Assembly (NCBI RefSeq): GCF_014490725.1
Contig: NZ_JACOQL010000002.1
Coordinates: forward strand, 496,001-560,000
From: Paracoccus amoyensis
GTDB lineage: Bacteria > Pseudomonadota > Alphaproteobacteria > Rhodobacterales > Rhodobacteraceae
Direction: 5' to 3'
Length of the DNA: 64,000 nt
In this document: positions 55,036 through 63,286 of the stretch, piece after piece
Layout: each line of letters opens with the position of its first letter
How positions within the stretch are numbered: position 1 is the first letter of the stretch
Made by a program: the position numbers and the translations under genes
The notes under the pieces: model-generated
Told to the model about the DNA's origin: nothing
The model's input: only the letters and a program-made list of their open reading frames with translations
Database searches by the model: none

Positions 55036-56883
55036 ATGATCCAAAAGACCGGCCAGACTGTTATCCAGGACTACCTTCGCACGCTTGACAGCAGCCCCGG
55101 CGTTTACCGGATGCTGGATGCGCGGGGCGAGGTGCTTTACGTCGGCAAGGCGCGCGATCTGCGGGCGCGGGTGTCGAATTACGCGCGGCCCGCTGGGCAT
55201 TCGGGGCGCATTGCCCGGATGATCCGCGACACGGCGTCAATGATGTTCCTGACGACGCGCACCGAAACCGAGGCGTTGCTGCTTGAGCAGAACCTGATCA
55301 AGCAGCTGAAGCCGCGCTACAACGTGCTGCTGCGCGACGACAAGTCATTCCCGAATATTCTGGTCGCAAAGTCGCATGCCTATCCCCAGATCAAGAAACA
55401 TCGCGGGGCCAAGTCGGAAAAAGGCGATTACTATGGTCCCTTTGCCAGTGCGGGGGCGGTCAACCGGACGCTGACGCAGTTGCAGCGCGTGTTCTTGCTG
55501 CGCAATTGCACCGATTCCGTCTTTGAAAGCCGCACGCGTCCCTGTCTGCTGTATCAGATCAAGCGATGCAGCGCGCCTTGTGTCGGGCGGATTTCCGAAG
55601 CCGATTACGGCCAGCTTGTCGCCGATGCCGAACGCTTCCTGCAGGGCAAGTCCACGACCATTCAGGCCAATCTGGCCAAGGAAATGTCCGACGCCTCGGA
55701 CGCGATGGAGTTCGAGCGGGCGGCGGCGCTGCGCGACCGGATCAAGGCGCTTACGGCGGTGCAATCGGTGCAGGCGATCAATCCCAAGGGCGTGGCAGAA
55801 GCCGATATCGTCGCGCTGCACATGGAAAGCGGGCAGGCTTGCGTTCAGGTCTTTTTCATTCGCGGCAATCAAAGCTGGGGTAACCGCGATTTCTATCCGC
55901 GACTGGGCGGCGCGGAATCGTCGGATGAGGTGATGCAGGCTTTCCTGCTGCAATTTTACGACGACAAACCGCCCCCGCGGATGATCCTGTTGTCGCACGC
56001 GCCGGAGGACCCGGAACTGACAGCGGACGTTCTGTCCGAACGCGCGGGCCGCAAGATTGACATGCAGATCCCGCAGCGGGGCGAGAAGTTTGAGCTTGTC
56101 ACCAATGCCCTGCGTAACGCCCGCGAAAGCCTTGGCCGCCGCATGTCCGAAAGTGCAGCGCAATTGAGGCTGCTGGAAGGGATGGCCGAAGCCTTTGATC
56201 TGGTCGCCCCGCCGCGCCGGATCGAGGTTTACGACAACAGCCATATTCAGGGCACCAACGCCGTCGGCGGCATGATCGTCGCCGGACCTGAAGGTTACAT
56301 CAAGAACCAGTATCGGAAATTCAACATCAAGGGGACGGAGATAACCCCCGGGGACGACTTTGGTATGATGAAAGAGGTTCTGACCCGCCGGTTCACCCGG
56401 CTACTGAAGGAAGATCCGGACCGCCAGACCGAGGCCTGGCCCGATCTGCTGCTGATCGACGGCGGCGCGGGGCAGGTCTCGGCGGTGGACGGTATCCTTG
56501 CCGATCTGGGGGTCGAGGATATTCCGATCATCGGCGTAGCCAAGGGGGTGGACCGTGATCACGGGAAAGAGGAATTTCACCGTCCCGGCCAGCGCCCCTT
56601 TGCCCTGCGCATGAACGACCCCGTGCTTTATTTCGTCCAGCGTCTGCGGGACGAAGCGCATCGCTGGGCTATTGGCACGCATCGCGCCAGACGCGCGAAA
56701 TCGGTCATGGCGAATCCGCTGGACGAAATCACCGGCATCGGCGCGTCCCGCAAACGTGCCCTGCTGGCGCATTTCGGCAGCGCCAAGGCGGTCAGCCGCG
56801 CCGGCGTCGCGGATTTGCAGGCCGTCGACGGAATTTCGGCGGCGATGGCACAGAAGATCGTCGATCATTTCCAGAACGGATAG
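55036..56883 (+). CDS. uvrC: excinuclease ABC subunit C
   Basis: A 615-residue UvrC. N-terminal GIY-YIG nuclease domain ([25 protein letters not shown]) for the 3' incision, a central UvrB-binding UVR motif ([24 protein letters not shown]), the RNase H-like nuclease domain ([29 protein letters not shown]) for the 5' incision, and C-terminal helix-hairpin-helix repeats ([21 protein letters not shown]). It incises DNA at bulky lesions with UvrA and UvrB. No strong Shine-Dalgarno; ATG 55036 matches family N-termini. pgsA follows after 108 bp. Confidence 0.96.
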   Translation: MIQKTGQTVIQDYLRTLDSSPGVYRMLDARGEVLYVGKARDLRARVSNYARPAGHSGRIARMIRDTASMMFLTTRTETEALLLEQNLIKQLKPRYNVLLRDDKSFPNILVAKSHAYPQIKKHRGAKSEKGDYYGPFASAGAVNRTLTQLQRVFLLRNCTDSVFESRTRPCLLYQIKRCSAPCVGRISEADYGQLVADAERFLQGKSTTIQANLAKEMSDASDAMEFERAAALRDRIKALTAVQSVQAINPKGVAEADIVALHMESGQACVQVFFIRGNQSWGNRDFYPRLGGAESSDEVMQAFLLQFYDDKPPPRMILLSHAPEDPELTADVLSERAGRKIDMQIPQRGEKFELVTNALRNARESLGRRMSESAAQLRLLEGMAEAFDLVAPPRRIEVYDNSHIQGTNAVGGMIVAGPEGYIKNQYRKFNIKGTEITPGDDFGMMKEVLTRRFTRLLKEDPDRQTEAWPDLLLIDGGAGQVSAVDGILADLGVEDIPIIGVAKGVDRDHGKEEFHRPGQRPFALRMNDPVLYFVQRLRDEAHRWAIGTHRARRAKSVMANPLDEITGIGASRKRALLAHFGSAKAVSRAGVADLQAVDGISAAMAQKIVDHFQNG

Positions 56884-56991
56884 GGTCGTGGAACGGACGG
56901 CCGCCGGGTTTTGCAAGATGTGCGCATTTGACCGATGGCGAAGCTACCGACCCCACTTCCCCCCGGCGGCACAAATGCCTAGATTGCGCTC

Positions 56992-57624
56992 ATGCGCTGG
57001 ACCATACCCAATATTCTGACCCTGCTTCGGCTGATCGCGGCCCCGGCCGTGCCGCTGATGTTTCTGTATTTCAGCCGTCCCTTTGCGGATTGGGCGGCGC
57101 TGACGCTGTTCATGCTGGCGGCCATCACCGACTGGTTCGACGGCTATATCGCCCGCGCGTGGAAGCTGGAAAGCCGCTTTGGCGCGGCGATGGACCCGAT
57201 TGCCGACAAGGCGATGGTGGTGATCGCGATTGTCGTCATCACCGGCTATTCCGGCATGAACCCATGGCTGATCCTGCCCGCGACCGTGATCCTGTTCCGC
57301 GAGGTCTTCGTATCCGGCCTGCGCGAATATCTGGGCGCGAATGCGAAGCTTCTGAAAGTCACCAAGCTGGCGAAGTGGAAAACGACGTTGCAGATGGTCG
57401 CGATCTCGGTCCTGTTTCTCGGCACCGGGCTGGCCTATGTCGAACACGGGCAGCCCCTGGTCGGGGACGCCTATTTGCCGTGGTGGATGGATAGCTGGGC
57501 CGATATGGCGACGGCTTTCGGGCTGTTGCTGATCTGGCTGGCGGCTGGTCTGACGCTGTGGACAGGCTGGGACTATTTCATCAAGGCGCTGCCCTATCTT
57601 CGAGAGCCGGGCAATGACGCTTGA
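56992..57624 (+). CDS. pgsA: CDP-diacylglycerol--glycerol-3-phosphate 3-phosphatidyltransferase
   Basis: A 210-residue CDP-alcohol phosphatidyltransferase that makes phosphatidylglycerophosphate, precursor of PG and cardiolipin. The catalytic DGx2ARx8Gx3Dx3D motif is seen as DGYIARAWKLESRFGAAMD followed by PIADK. IPNILTLLRLIAAPAVP begins the protein. Five or six hydrophobic segments. Its 3' end overlaps moaD by 11 bases, so pgsA, moaD and moaE are translationally linked. Confidence 0.94.
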   Translation: MRWTIPNILTLLRLIAAPAVPLMFLYFSRPFADWAALTLFMLAAITDWFDGYIARAWKLESRFGAAMDPIADKAMVVIAIVVITGYSGMNPWLILPATVILFREVFVSGLREYLGANAKLLKVTKLAKWKTTLQMVAISVLFLGTGLAYVEHGQPLVGDAYLPWWMDSWADMATAFGLLLIWLAAGLTLWTGWDYFIKALPYLREPGNDA

Positions 57625-57865
57625 AGTGCTGTATTTCGCATGGCTTCGCGAACGCATCGGGCAACCGCGCGAAACCATTTCCACCACCGCCGCGACCGTG
57701 CGCGATCTGATCGCCCAATTGGCGGCCATGGATGATTGGCATGCGCAGGCGTTTTCGGACATGCGTGCCGTGCGTTGCGCCGTGGATCAGAAACTGGTCG
57801 ATCTGGATGCACCCTTGACCGGCGCGCGCGAGGTTGCGTTCTTCCCACCGATGACCGGGGGCTAA
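57614..57865 (+). CDS. moaD: molybdopterin synthase sulfur carrier subunit MoaD
   Basis: An 83-residue ubiquitin-like protein. It begins LEVLYFAWLRERIGQP and ends FFPPMTGG; the C-terminal Gly-Gly is adenylated by MoeB and thiocarboxylated before giving sulfur to molybdopterin. Length and ends fit MoaD well. The start lies within the pgsA 3' end, and moaE begins 4 bp after the stop. Confidence 0.94.
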   Translation: MTLEVLYFAWLRERIGQPRETISTTAATVRDLIAQLAAMDDWHAQAFSDMRAVRCAVDQKLVDLDAPLTGAREVAFFPPMTGG

Positions 57866-57869
57866 GCCA

Positions 57870-58304
57870 ATGTCGGCTCGCGTTCAGACCGCGCCCTTTG
57901 ATCTGACGGCGGAACTGCGCGATTTCGGGGGTGGGGCAGGCGCGGTCGTCACCTTCACCGGCATCGTGCGCGACGATACGGGACGGATGGTCGCGCTGGA
58001 ACTGGAACATTATCCCGGCATGACTGAGGCCGCGATGAGCGATTACGGCACCGAAGCCGCGCGTCGTTTCGATCTGACCGACTGGCGCATCGTTCATCGC
58101 TATGGTCGTCTGGCTGTGGGCGAACAGATCATGTTCGTGGCCACCGCCGCCCGGCACCGTCGCGCGGCCTTCGACGCGGCGGATTACCTGATGGACTGGC
58201 TGAAATCGCGTGCGCCGTTCTGGAAACGGGAAATTGCTGCGGATGGCCGCGCCGATTGGGTCGAGGCGAAAGCCGGCGACGAAGATGCACTGCGCCGCTG
58301 GTAG
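57870..58304 (+). CDS. moaE: molybdopterin synthase catalytic subunit MoaE
   Basis: A 144-residue MoaE. Typical blocks are GGGAGAVVTFTGIVRDDTGR, ALELEHYPGMTEAAM, IVHRYGRLAVGEQIM and RAPFWKRE with the catalytic Lys. With MoaD it converts cyclic pyranopterin monophosphate to molybdopterin. Its stop is 3 bp before the next start, so the membrane protein downstream is likely cotranscribed. Confidence 0.95.
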   Translation: MSARVQTAPFDLTAELRDFGGGAGAVVTFTGIVRDDTGRMVALELEHYPGMTEAAMSDYGTEAARRFDLTDWRIVHRYGRLAVGEQIMFVATAARHRRAAFDAADYLMDWLKSRAPFWKREIAADGRADWVEAKAGDEDALRRW

Positions 58305-58307
58305 GTC

Positions 58308-58835
58308 ATGTCATTCATTCGCCCAGAAATCCGTCAATGGTTGTCCCGCTGGTCCGAGGCCCTGATCGCTGCCGCCGTGCTGCTGACCGGGTTATGGTTG
58401 ATGCTGCATGGCGGATGGTTTTTCGGTCTGGTCGGGCTGTTGACCATGCTGGTTGGCGGGGCGCTGCTTGTGGGCGCTTGGCGGAGAATGCCGTTTCGTC
58501 GGCAAATCACCGCACCCGGCGTGGTCGAGGTCGAGGAAGGTGCGATCCGGTATTACGGCGCCGCCACACTGGGTGGGCAGATCGCCCTGCGTGACCTGAC
58601 CGAAATTCGCCTGCTGCGATTGCGCGGGCACGGCCATTGGCGTTTGCGCAATGCGGCGGGCGAGGCGCTGTTGATTCCCGCTGATGCCGCAGGTGCCGAA
58701 GTGCTGGCCGATGCCTTTACCGCTTTGCCCGGTCTGGACATGGGCGCGGTGTCCAATGCGCTGGCCCATGTGGCCGAACAGCCCGATGCGATGCGCGTGG
58801 TTTGGCGACGGTCGGACCAAGGCGACTTGACTTGA
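58308..58835 (+). CDS. hypothetical membrane protein with C-terminal PH-like domain
   Basis: A 175-residue protein with two hydrophobic segments near the N-terminus (ALIAAAVLLTGLWLMLHG, FFGLVGLLTMLVGGALLVGAW), then a soluble C-terminal domain (ITAPGVVEVEEGAIRYYGAATLGGQI and EIRLLRLRGHGHWRLRNAAGE, read in parts). The latter resembles a bacterial PH-like fold by eye. Family not identified. It begins 3 bp after moaE, so it belongs to the same transcript. Confidence 0.7.
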   Translation: MSFIRPEIRQWLSRWSEALIAAAVLLTGLWLMLHGGWFFGLVGLLTMLVGGALLVGAWRRMPFRRQITAPGVVEVEEGAIRYYGAATLGGQIALRDLTEIRLLRLRGHGHWRLRNAAGEALLIPADAAGAEVLADAFTALPGLDMGAVSNALAHVAEQPDAMRVVWRRSDQGDLT

Positions 58836-58891
58836 CCTTGCGCAGTTGTCACCTGTGACCGACGGCGAACCCCTAGAAAGGCTTTTGATCC

Positions 58892-60262
58892 ATGTCGATT
58901 CCTCAGCAGGGCGGTGGCCCGATCGAAAGCCGTGATCAACTGGCGGACTACCTGGCCTCGGGCGAAAAGCCCAAGGATGCGTGGCGCATCGGGACCGAGC
59001 ATGAAAAATTCGGCTATGACAAGCCGAACAAGCTGCCGCTGCCCTATGCAGGCGATTGTTCCATCCATGCGATGCTGACCGGAATGCAGGAACGCTTTGG
59101 CTGGGCGCCAGTCTATGAACAGGAAAACATCATCGGGCTGGAGCGGAATGGCGCGAATATCAGCCTTGAGCCGGGCGGCCAGTTCGAGTTGTCGGGCGCA
59201 CCGCTGGAAACGATCCATCAGACCTGTGACGAGGTGAACCAGCATCTGGCCGAGGTGAAATCTGTGGCCGATGGCATCGGCGCAGGCTTTATCGGCCTGG
59301 GTGCGGCCCCGATCTGGTCGCAGGACCAGATGCCAATGATGCCCAAAGGGCGCTATCGGCTGATGACCGATTACATGGACAGCGTCGGCACGCTGGGCAA
59401 ACAGATGATGTATCGCACCTGCACGGTGCAGGTGAATCTGGATTTCGCATCGGAAGCGGACATGGTGCAAAAACTGCGTGTTGCGCTGGCTTTGCAGCCG
59501 GTCGCGACGGCGCTGTTCGCAAGCTCTCCGTTTCTGGATGACAAGCCCAATGGCATGAAAAGCTGGCGGGCGCATATCTGGCAGAATCTGGATGATGCAC
59601 GCACGGGCATGCTGCCCTTCGCGTTCGAGGACGGTTTTGGCTATGAACGGTGGGTGGACTACGTTCTGGATGTGCCGATGTATTTCGTCTATCGCGATGG
59701 CAAATATATCAACGCATTGGGCCAGTCCTTCCGTGATTTCCTGAAGGGTCAGCTGCCTGCACTGCCGGGTGAAATTCCCACGCTGTCCGATTGGGCCGAT
59801 CACCTGACCACGGTATTCCCCGAAGCTCGGGTCAAGAAATTCATCGAGATGCGCGGCGCCGATGGCGGTCCGTGGCGCAGGCTTTGCGCCTTGCCCGCCC
59901 TGTGGGTCGGCCTGACCTATGACCAAGAGGCGCTGGACGCTGCCTGGGATCTGGTCAAAGGCTGGGATCACGAAACGCGCGAGGGTCTGCGCCGTGCCGC
60001 GTCGCGTGATGCCTTGCAGGCCGAGGCGAATGGTATCCGCATGCACGATCTGGCGCGACAGGTGGTCGAGATTGCAGAGCTGGGGCTGAAAAACCGTGCC
60101 CGTCAGGGTGCCGGTGGGTTGATCCCGGATGAGACGCATTTCCTGAACACGCTGAAGGAAAGCGTCGATTTGGGGAAAGTGCCCGCCGACGAGATGCTGG
60201 AACGCTATCACGGTGAATGGCAGGGTGATTTGTCGCGGATCTACGCGGACTATTCCTATTGA
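58892..60262 (+). CDS. glutamate-cysteine ligase (GCS2/plant-like type)
   Basis: A 456-residue gamma-glutamylcysteine synthetase of the plant/alphaproteobacterial group, first step of glutathione synthesis. It has GTEHEKFGYDKPNKLPLPY, ISLEPGGQFELSGAPLETIHQT in parts and the CTVQVNLDF segment; the ATP-grasp-unlike GCS2 fold binds ATP with EHEKF and GGQFELSG. The plant-type enzyme is often redox-regulated by a disulfide; the cysteines at CDEV and CTVQ are candidates, not verified. AAAGG is 11 bases upstream. No gshB in the window. Confidence 0.92.
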   Translation: MSIPQQGGGPIESRDQLADYLASGEKPKDAWRIGTEHEKFGYDKPNKLPLPYAGDCSIHAMLTGMQERFGWAPVYEQENIIGLERNGANISLEPGGQFELSGAPLETIHQTCDEVNQHLAEVKSVADGIGAGFIGLGAAPIWSQDQMPMMPKGRYRLMTDYMDSVGTLGKQMMYRTCTVQVNLDFASEADMVQKLRVALALQPVATALFASSPFLDDKPNGMKSWRAHIWQNLDDARTGMLPFAFEDGFGYERWVDYVLDVPMYFVYRDGKYINALGQSFRDFLKGQLPALPGEIPTLSDWADHLTTVFPEARVKKFIEMRGADGGPWRRLCALPALWVGLTYDQEALDAAWDLVKGWDHETREGLRRAASRDALQAEANGIRMHDLARQVVEIAELGLKNRARQGAGGLIPDETHFLNTLKESVDLGKVPADEMLERYHGEWQGDLSRIYADYSY

Positions 60263-60436
60263 TCGCCTGATCAAGGCCGGGAACGCTTCGCCCCCCGGAC
60301 CCCCAGAGGATATTTGAACACAGAAGATGCCTGTCACGCACGACAAGGTGAGTGCCGGATGTGCGGGCATTACTTGAAAACTGATCGTTCTGGTGGCAAC
60401 CCCTTCGGCAAAAGCCGGTAAAGCAAGGGGCAGGCT

Positions 60437-60862
60437 ATGCGAGCAGATATTATGACATGGGTAAGCCGCGCAGTGGCTGCGGTGTTTCTGGTTGGCGTTC
60501 TGGCGTTGATCGGGTTGATGGTGACGTTGATACGGTCTGCCGAGGGCGTGCCGCCTTTGCCGGTTTTCCTTGGCATCCTTGGTTTGGTCGGGTTGATCCT
60601 GCTGGCGGGGGCCTGTCTGGCGCTGATCTCGATCGCGCTGAGCGCCAAGCGTGGGGTGGAGGCCCTGGGCCGTCTGTCGGGACAGTCGGTTGCAGGCAGC
60701 ATTGCGCCACAGCCTGTTGCCGTAAAGACGAGCAAGCCCTTTGAAGGGCCGTCTTTGCGTCAGGTGATGCGCGAGCCGGTTGCCGAGCCAGAGCCAGCCG
60801 TGACAGCGCCTTCGCGTCCCAGTCGACCGGCGACGGGCCGCACGCTTGTGGCCGAGCGGTAG
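60437..60862 (+). CDS. hypothetical membrane protein
   Basis: A 141-residue protein with two N-terminal hydrophobic helices (VAAVFLVGVLALIGLMVTLI, FLGILGLVGLILLAGACLALI) and a hydrophilic, Pro/Glu-rich C-terminal tail (about 95-141). No known domain. Its stop (60860-60862) abuts the convergent plsY stop at 60863. The preceding 174 bp (60263-60436) have no gene. Coding status rests on the two helices and open frame. Confidence 0.6.
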   Translation: MRADIMTWVSRAVAAVFLVGVLALIGLMVTLIRSAEGVPPLPVFLGILGLVGLILLAGACLALISIALSAKRGVEALGRLSGQSVAGSIAPQPVAVKTSKPFEGPSLRQVMREPVAEPEPAVTAPSRPSRPATGRTLVAER

Positions 60863-61443
60863 TTACTTCTTGCCGATGCGCGGCTCGGTCCCGTCCAGCA
60901 GTCGGTGATGTTCGTGCTGTGACGGATGAAGATCAGTGCCGCCATGAACGCGGTCACAAGGATCAGGTCACCTCGGCCAAGTGCCCAGGCGAAGATCGGG
61001 GTCAATGCGGCGGCGATCAGGGCCGAAAGGCTGCTGATGCGGCTGACAAGGGCCGTCAGCAGCCAGATCGCGCAGATGATCAACCCAAGCGGCCAATGCA
61101 GCGCCAGCACGGTGCCCAGAAAGGTCGCCACGCCCTTGCCGCCCCTGAAGCCCAGCCAGACCGGGAAGCAATGGCCCAGAAAGGCCGCGCCACCGGCAAG
61201 GATGCCAGCGGTTTCGCCGCCGAAATGGCGGGCCAGAAGCACCGCGATTGCGCCCTTGCCGCTGTCCAGCAGCAGCGTGGCCAGTGCGGCGGGCTTGTTG
61301 CCGGTGCGCAGGACGTTCGTCGCGCCGATATTGCCTGACCCGATCTGGCGCAGGTCGCCAAGGCCCATGGCGCGGGTGATGGCGATGCCGAATGGGATTG
61401 ATCCCAGCAGATAGCCAAGGATGGTCCACAGGATCAATGTCAT
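60863..61443 (-). CDS. plsY: acyl-phosphate glycerol-3-phosphate acyltransferase PlsY, with one-base frameshift near the C-terminus
   Basis: PlsY moves acyl groups from acyl phosphate to glycerol-3-phosphate. Motifs are GYLLGSIPFGI, RQIGSGNIGATNVLR and FRGGKGVATFLG. About 13 codons from the end the frame breaks at 60901-60905: after FIRHSTNIT the coding strand lacks one base (ACCGACTG for ACC-CGA-CTG, a GGG-to-GG run on the plus strand). Adding it gives RLLDGTEPRIGKK and the stop at 60863, the usual PlsY end. The unrepaired frame runs on to 60760. An essential gene in most bacteria lacking PlsB, so error is the likely cause. Start ATG 61443 overlaps the pyrC-like stop by ATGA. Confidence 0.9.
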
Positions 61444-62723
61444 GGCTGTTCTCCGAAGACGCGATTGCCTGCGACCCATGTGCCAAGGACGCGGCCTTCC
61501 ATTCTGGCCCCGTCAAAGGGGGTGTTCTTGGATTTGGACAGCAGCTTGAAACGGTCCAGCACGAAGGGCGCATCGGGGTTGAACAGCACCAGATCGGCGG
61601 GTGCGCCACGCGCCAGGCGGCCCGATGGCAGGCCAAGCCGCTTGGCCGGGTTCAGCGACATGGCGCGCCAGAGTTGCGGCAGGGTCAAGCCGCCCTGATG
61701 ATACAGGCGCAATGCCGCAGGCAGAAGCGTTTGCAGGCCGACGGCCCCGGGGGCGGCGGCCTCGAACGGCAGGCGCTTGGATTCTTCGTCCTGCGGGGTA
61801 TGGAAGCTGGCGATCACGTCAATCACGCCATCCGCCACCGCCTGCACCATCGCCATGCGGTCATCTTCGGAGCGCAAGGGCGGCGTGAAGCGGAAGAAGG
61901 TGCGGTAGTCGCCCACATCAAATTCGTTCAGTGTCAGATGGTGGATCGAGATCCCCGCCGTCACGTCCAGCCCCTTGTCCCGGGCGCGCTGAAAGGCGGG
62001 CAGGGCGGCGGCAACGGTCAGCTGATCGGCATGCCAGCGGCAGCGGGTCATGTCGACCAATGCCAGATCGCGGTCCAGACCCATCACTTCGGCCATGGGC
62101 GATACGGCGGGAATGCCGTAGAGCGAGGCGAACTTGCCGCTGGTCGCGGCCGCGCCCTTGGACAGACTGGCATCCTGTGGGTGGCCTACGATCAGCGCAT
62201 CAAGGCCGCGCGCATAGGTCATGCAGCGGCCAAGGATCTTGCTGTCGGTCACGACGCGCACGCCATCGGTAAAGGCGATGGCACCGGCATCGGTCATGAA
62301 GCCGATCTCGACCATTTCGCGGCCTTCGCGGCCTTTTGTCAGGGCGGCCATATGGCGGATGTTCACTGGCGCATCTGCGGCGCGGCGGGTCACGAATTCC
62401 AGCGCTTCCGGCGTGTCGATGGGGGGCAGCGTGTCGGGGCGGGCGATGACCGTGGTTACACCACCAGCTGCAGCGGCCCGTCCTGCGCTGCGAAAGCTTT
62501 CCTTGTGCCGCTCACCGGGTTCGCCGATCTTGACGCCCCAGTCGATCAGGCCGGGGGCGAGCGCCTTGCCATCACAGTCGACGATCGTGGCCCCTTCGGG
62601 CGCGGCTTCCTGTGCGCCCGAGATGCCCTCGATAAGGCCATCACGCACCAGCAGGCTGCCCGTGCTGTCGGTCTGCGCCTCAGGATCAATCAGCCGGGCG
62701 TTCTGAAACAGAAGGGTGGTCAC
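61440..62723 (-). CDS. dihydroorotase-like protein lacking metal-site residues (PyrC'/PyrX type)
   Basis: A 427-residue amidohydrolase-fold protein in the pyrimidine operon. The zinc-site HxH of dihydroorotase (DMHVHLREPG) reads PGLIDWGVKIGEPG here: His to Gly63 and Lys65, with the carbamoyl-binding Arg also lost. The final-Asp segment (usually IATDHAPH) reads IASFHTPQ (304-311). Other features persist (HHLTLNEFDV; TPPLRSEDDR). It matches the inactive PyrC' subunit known to form a complex with PyrB in Pseudomonas, so a structural role with the adjacent ATCase is inferred, and an active dihydroorotase must lie elsewhere. Start GTG 62723 overlaps the preceding stop (GTGA). Confidence 0.9.
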   Translation of the reverse strand: MTTLLFQNARLIDPEAQTDSTGSLLVRDGLIEGISGAQEAAPEGATIVDCDGKALAPGLIDWGVKIGEPGERHKESFRSAGRAAAAGGVTTVIARPDTLPPIDTPEALEFVTRRAADAPVNIRHMAALTKGREGREMVEIGFMTDAGAIAFTDGVRVVTDSKILGRCMTYARGLDALIVGHPQDASLSKGAAATSGKFASLYGIPAVSPMAEVMGLDRDLALVDMTRCRWHADQLTVAAALPAFQRARDKGLDVTAGISIHHLTLNEFDVGDYRTFFRFTPPLRSEDDRMAMVQAVADGVIDVIASFHTPQDEESKRLPFEAAAPGAVGLQTLLPAALRLYHQGGLTLPQLWRAMSLNPAKRLGLPSGRLARGAPADLVLFNPDAPFVLDRFKLLSKSKNTPFDGARMEGRVLGTWVAGNRVFGEQP

Positions 62724-63286
62724 GATCTGGCCTCGACCTGTGAGAGGTTACGGGTCTGGATGTCGCGGATCATATTTCCGACCTCTACAATATCGGTGAT
62801 GTTGATAAACCCGACGTCACGATAGGCCGGTTGACCGTTGATGTCATAGTTCAGCGATTCCTGCCCGAAAATCAGCGATCCGGGCGATCCGGGATGCACA
62901 TCGAATTGCATATCCGGGGTGATGTCCCAATCCTTGATCGCGGTGCCGTCATAGATCAGCGCGCGCCGATCAGTCAGTGCATATCGCATGACGGCAAAGC
63001 GCTTGCGCCGCACCAGCAGAGGAATGATCAGGATGCCGCCCCCGACCAACGCAAACAACCCGCCAATCCCGCAAAAGGCGGCGATGAACATGACATCCTG
63101 GCCCTGAACCACAAGGCCAAGGATCAGAAACAACAGTCCCATCCCAAAGAAGATCGCCCCGAAAATCCACAGAAACGTGGTGTTTCCGTCGGCTTTGGGC
63201 TGCCCGACGGGTTGTCCCATCCAGATGATTGTTTCACCGGGGGCCAGTGCCAGCGACCATTCGGCGGCGGTTGGCGATTGCGTCAT
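62720..63286 (-). CDS. PH-domain-like membrane protein within the pyr operon
   Basis: A 188-residue protein with two central hydrophobic segments (FLWIFGAIFFGMGLLFLILG; VMFIAAFCGIGGLFALVGGG) and a C-terminal soluble domain with VMRYALTDRRALIYDG, the look of a bacterial PH-like (bPH2) domain. It starts at ATG 63286, overlapping the pyrB stop (TAATG), and its TGA overlaps the pyrC-like GTG. Annotation of such ORFs as part of aspartate carbamoyltransferase would be wrong; no ATCase motif is present. Function unknown; membrane tethering of the Pyr complex is speculation. Confidence 0.8.
   Translation of the reverse strand: MTQSPTAAEWSLALAPGETIIWMGQPVGQPKADGNTTFLWIFGAIFFGMGLLFLILGLVVQGQDVMFIAAFCGIGGLFALVGGGILIIPLLVRRKRFAVMRYALTDRRALIYDGTAIKDWDITPDMQFDVHPGSPGSLIFGQESLNYDINGQPAYRDVGFINITDIVEVGNMIRDIQTRNLSQVEARS

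Noticed and set aside
58553..60370. 605-codon minus-strand frame opposite gshA-type ligase
   Set aside because: The plus strand carries a full glutamate-cysteine ligase with conserved motifs, so this frame is coincidental in high-GC DNA.
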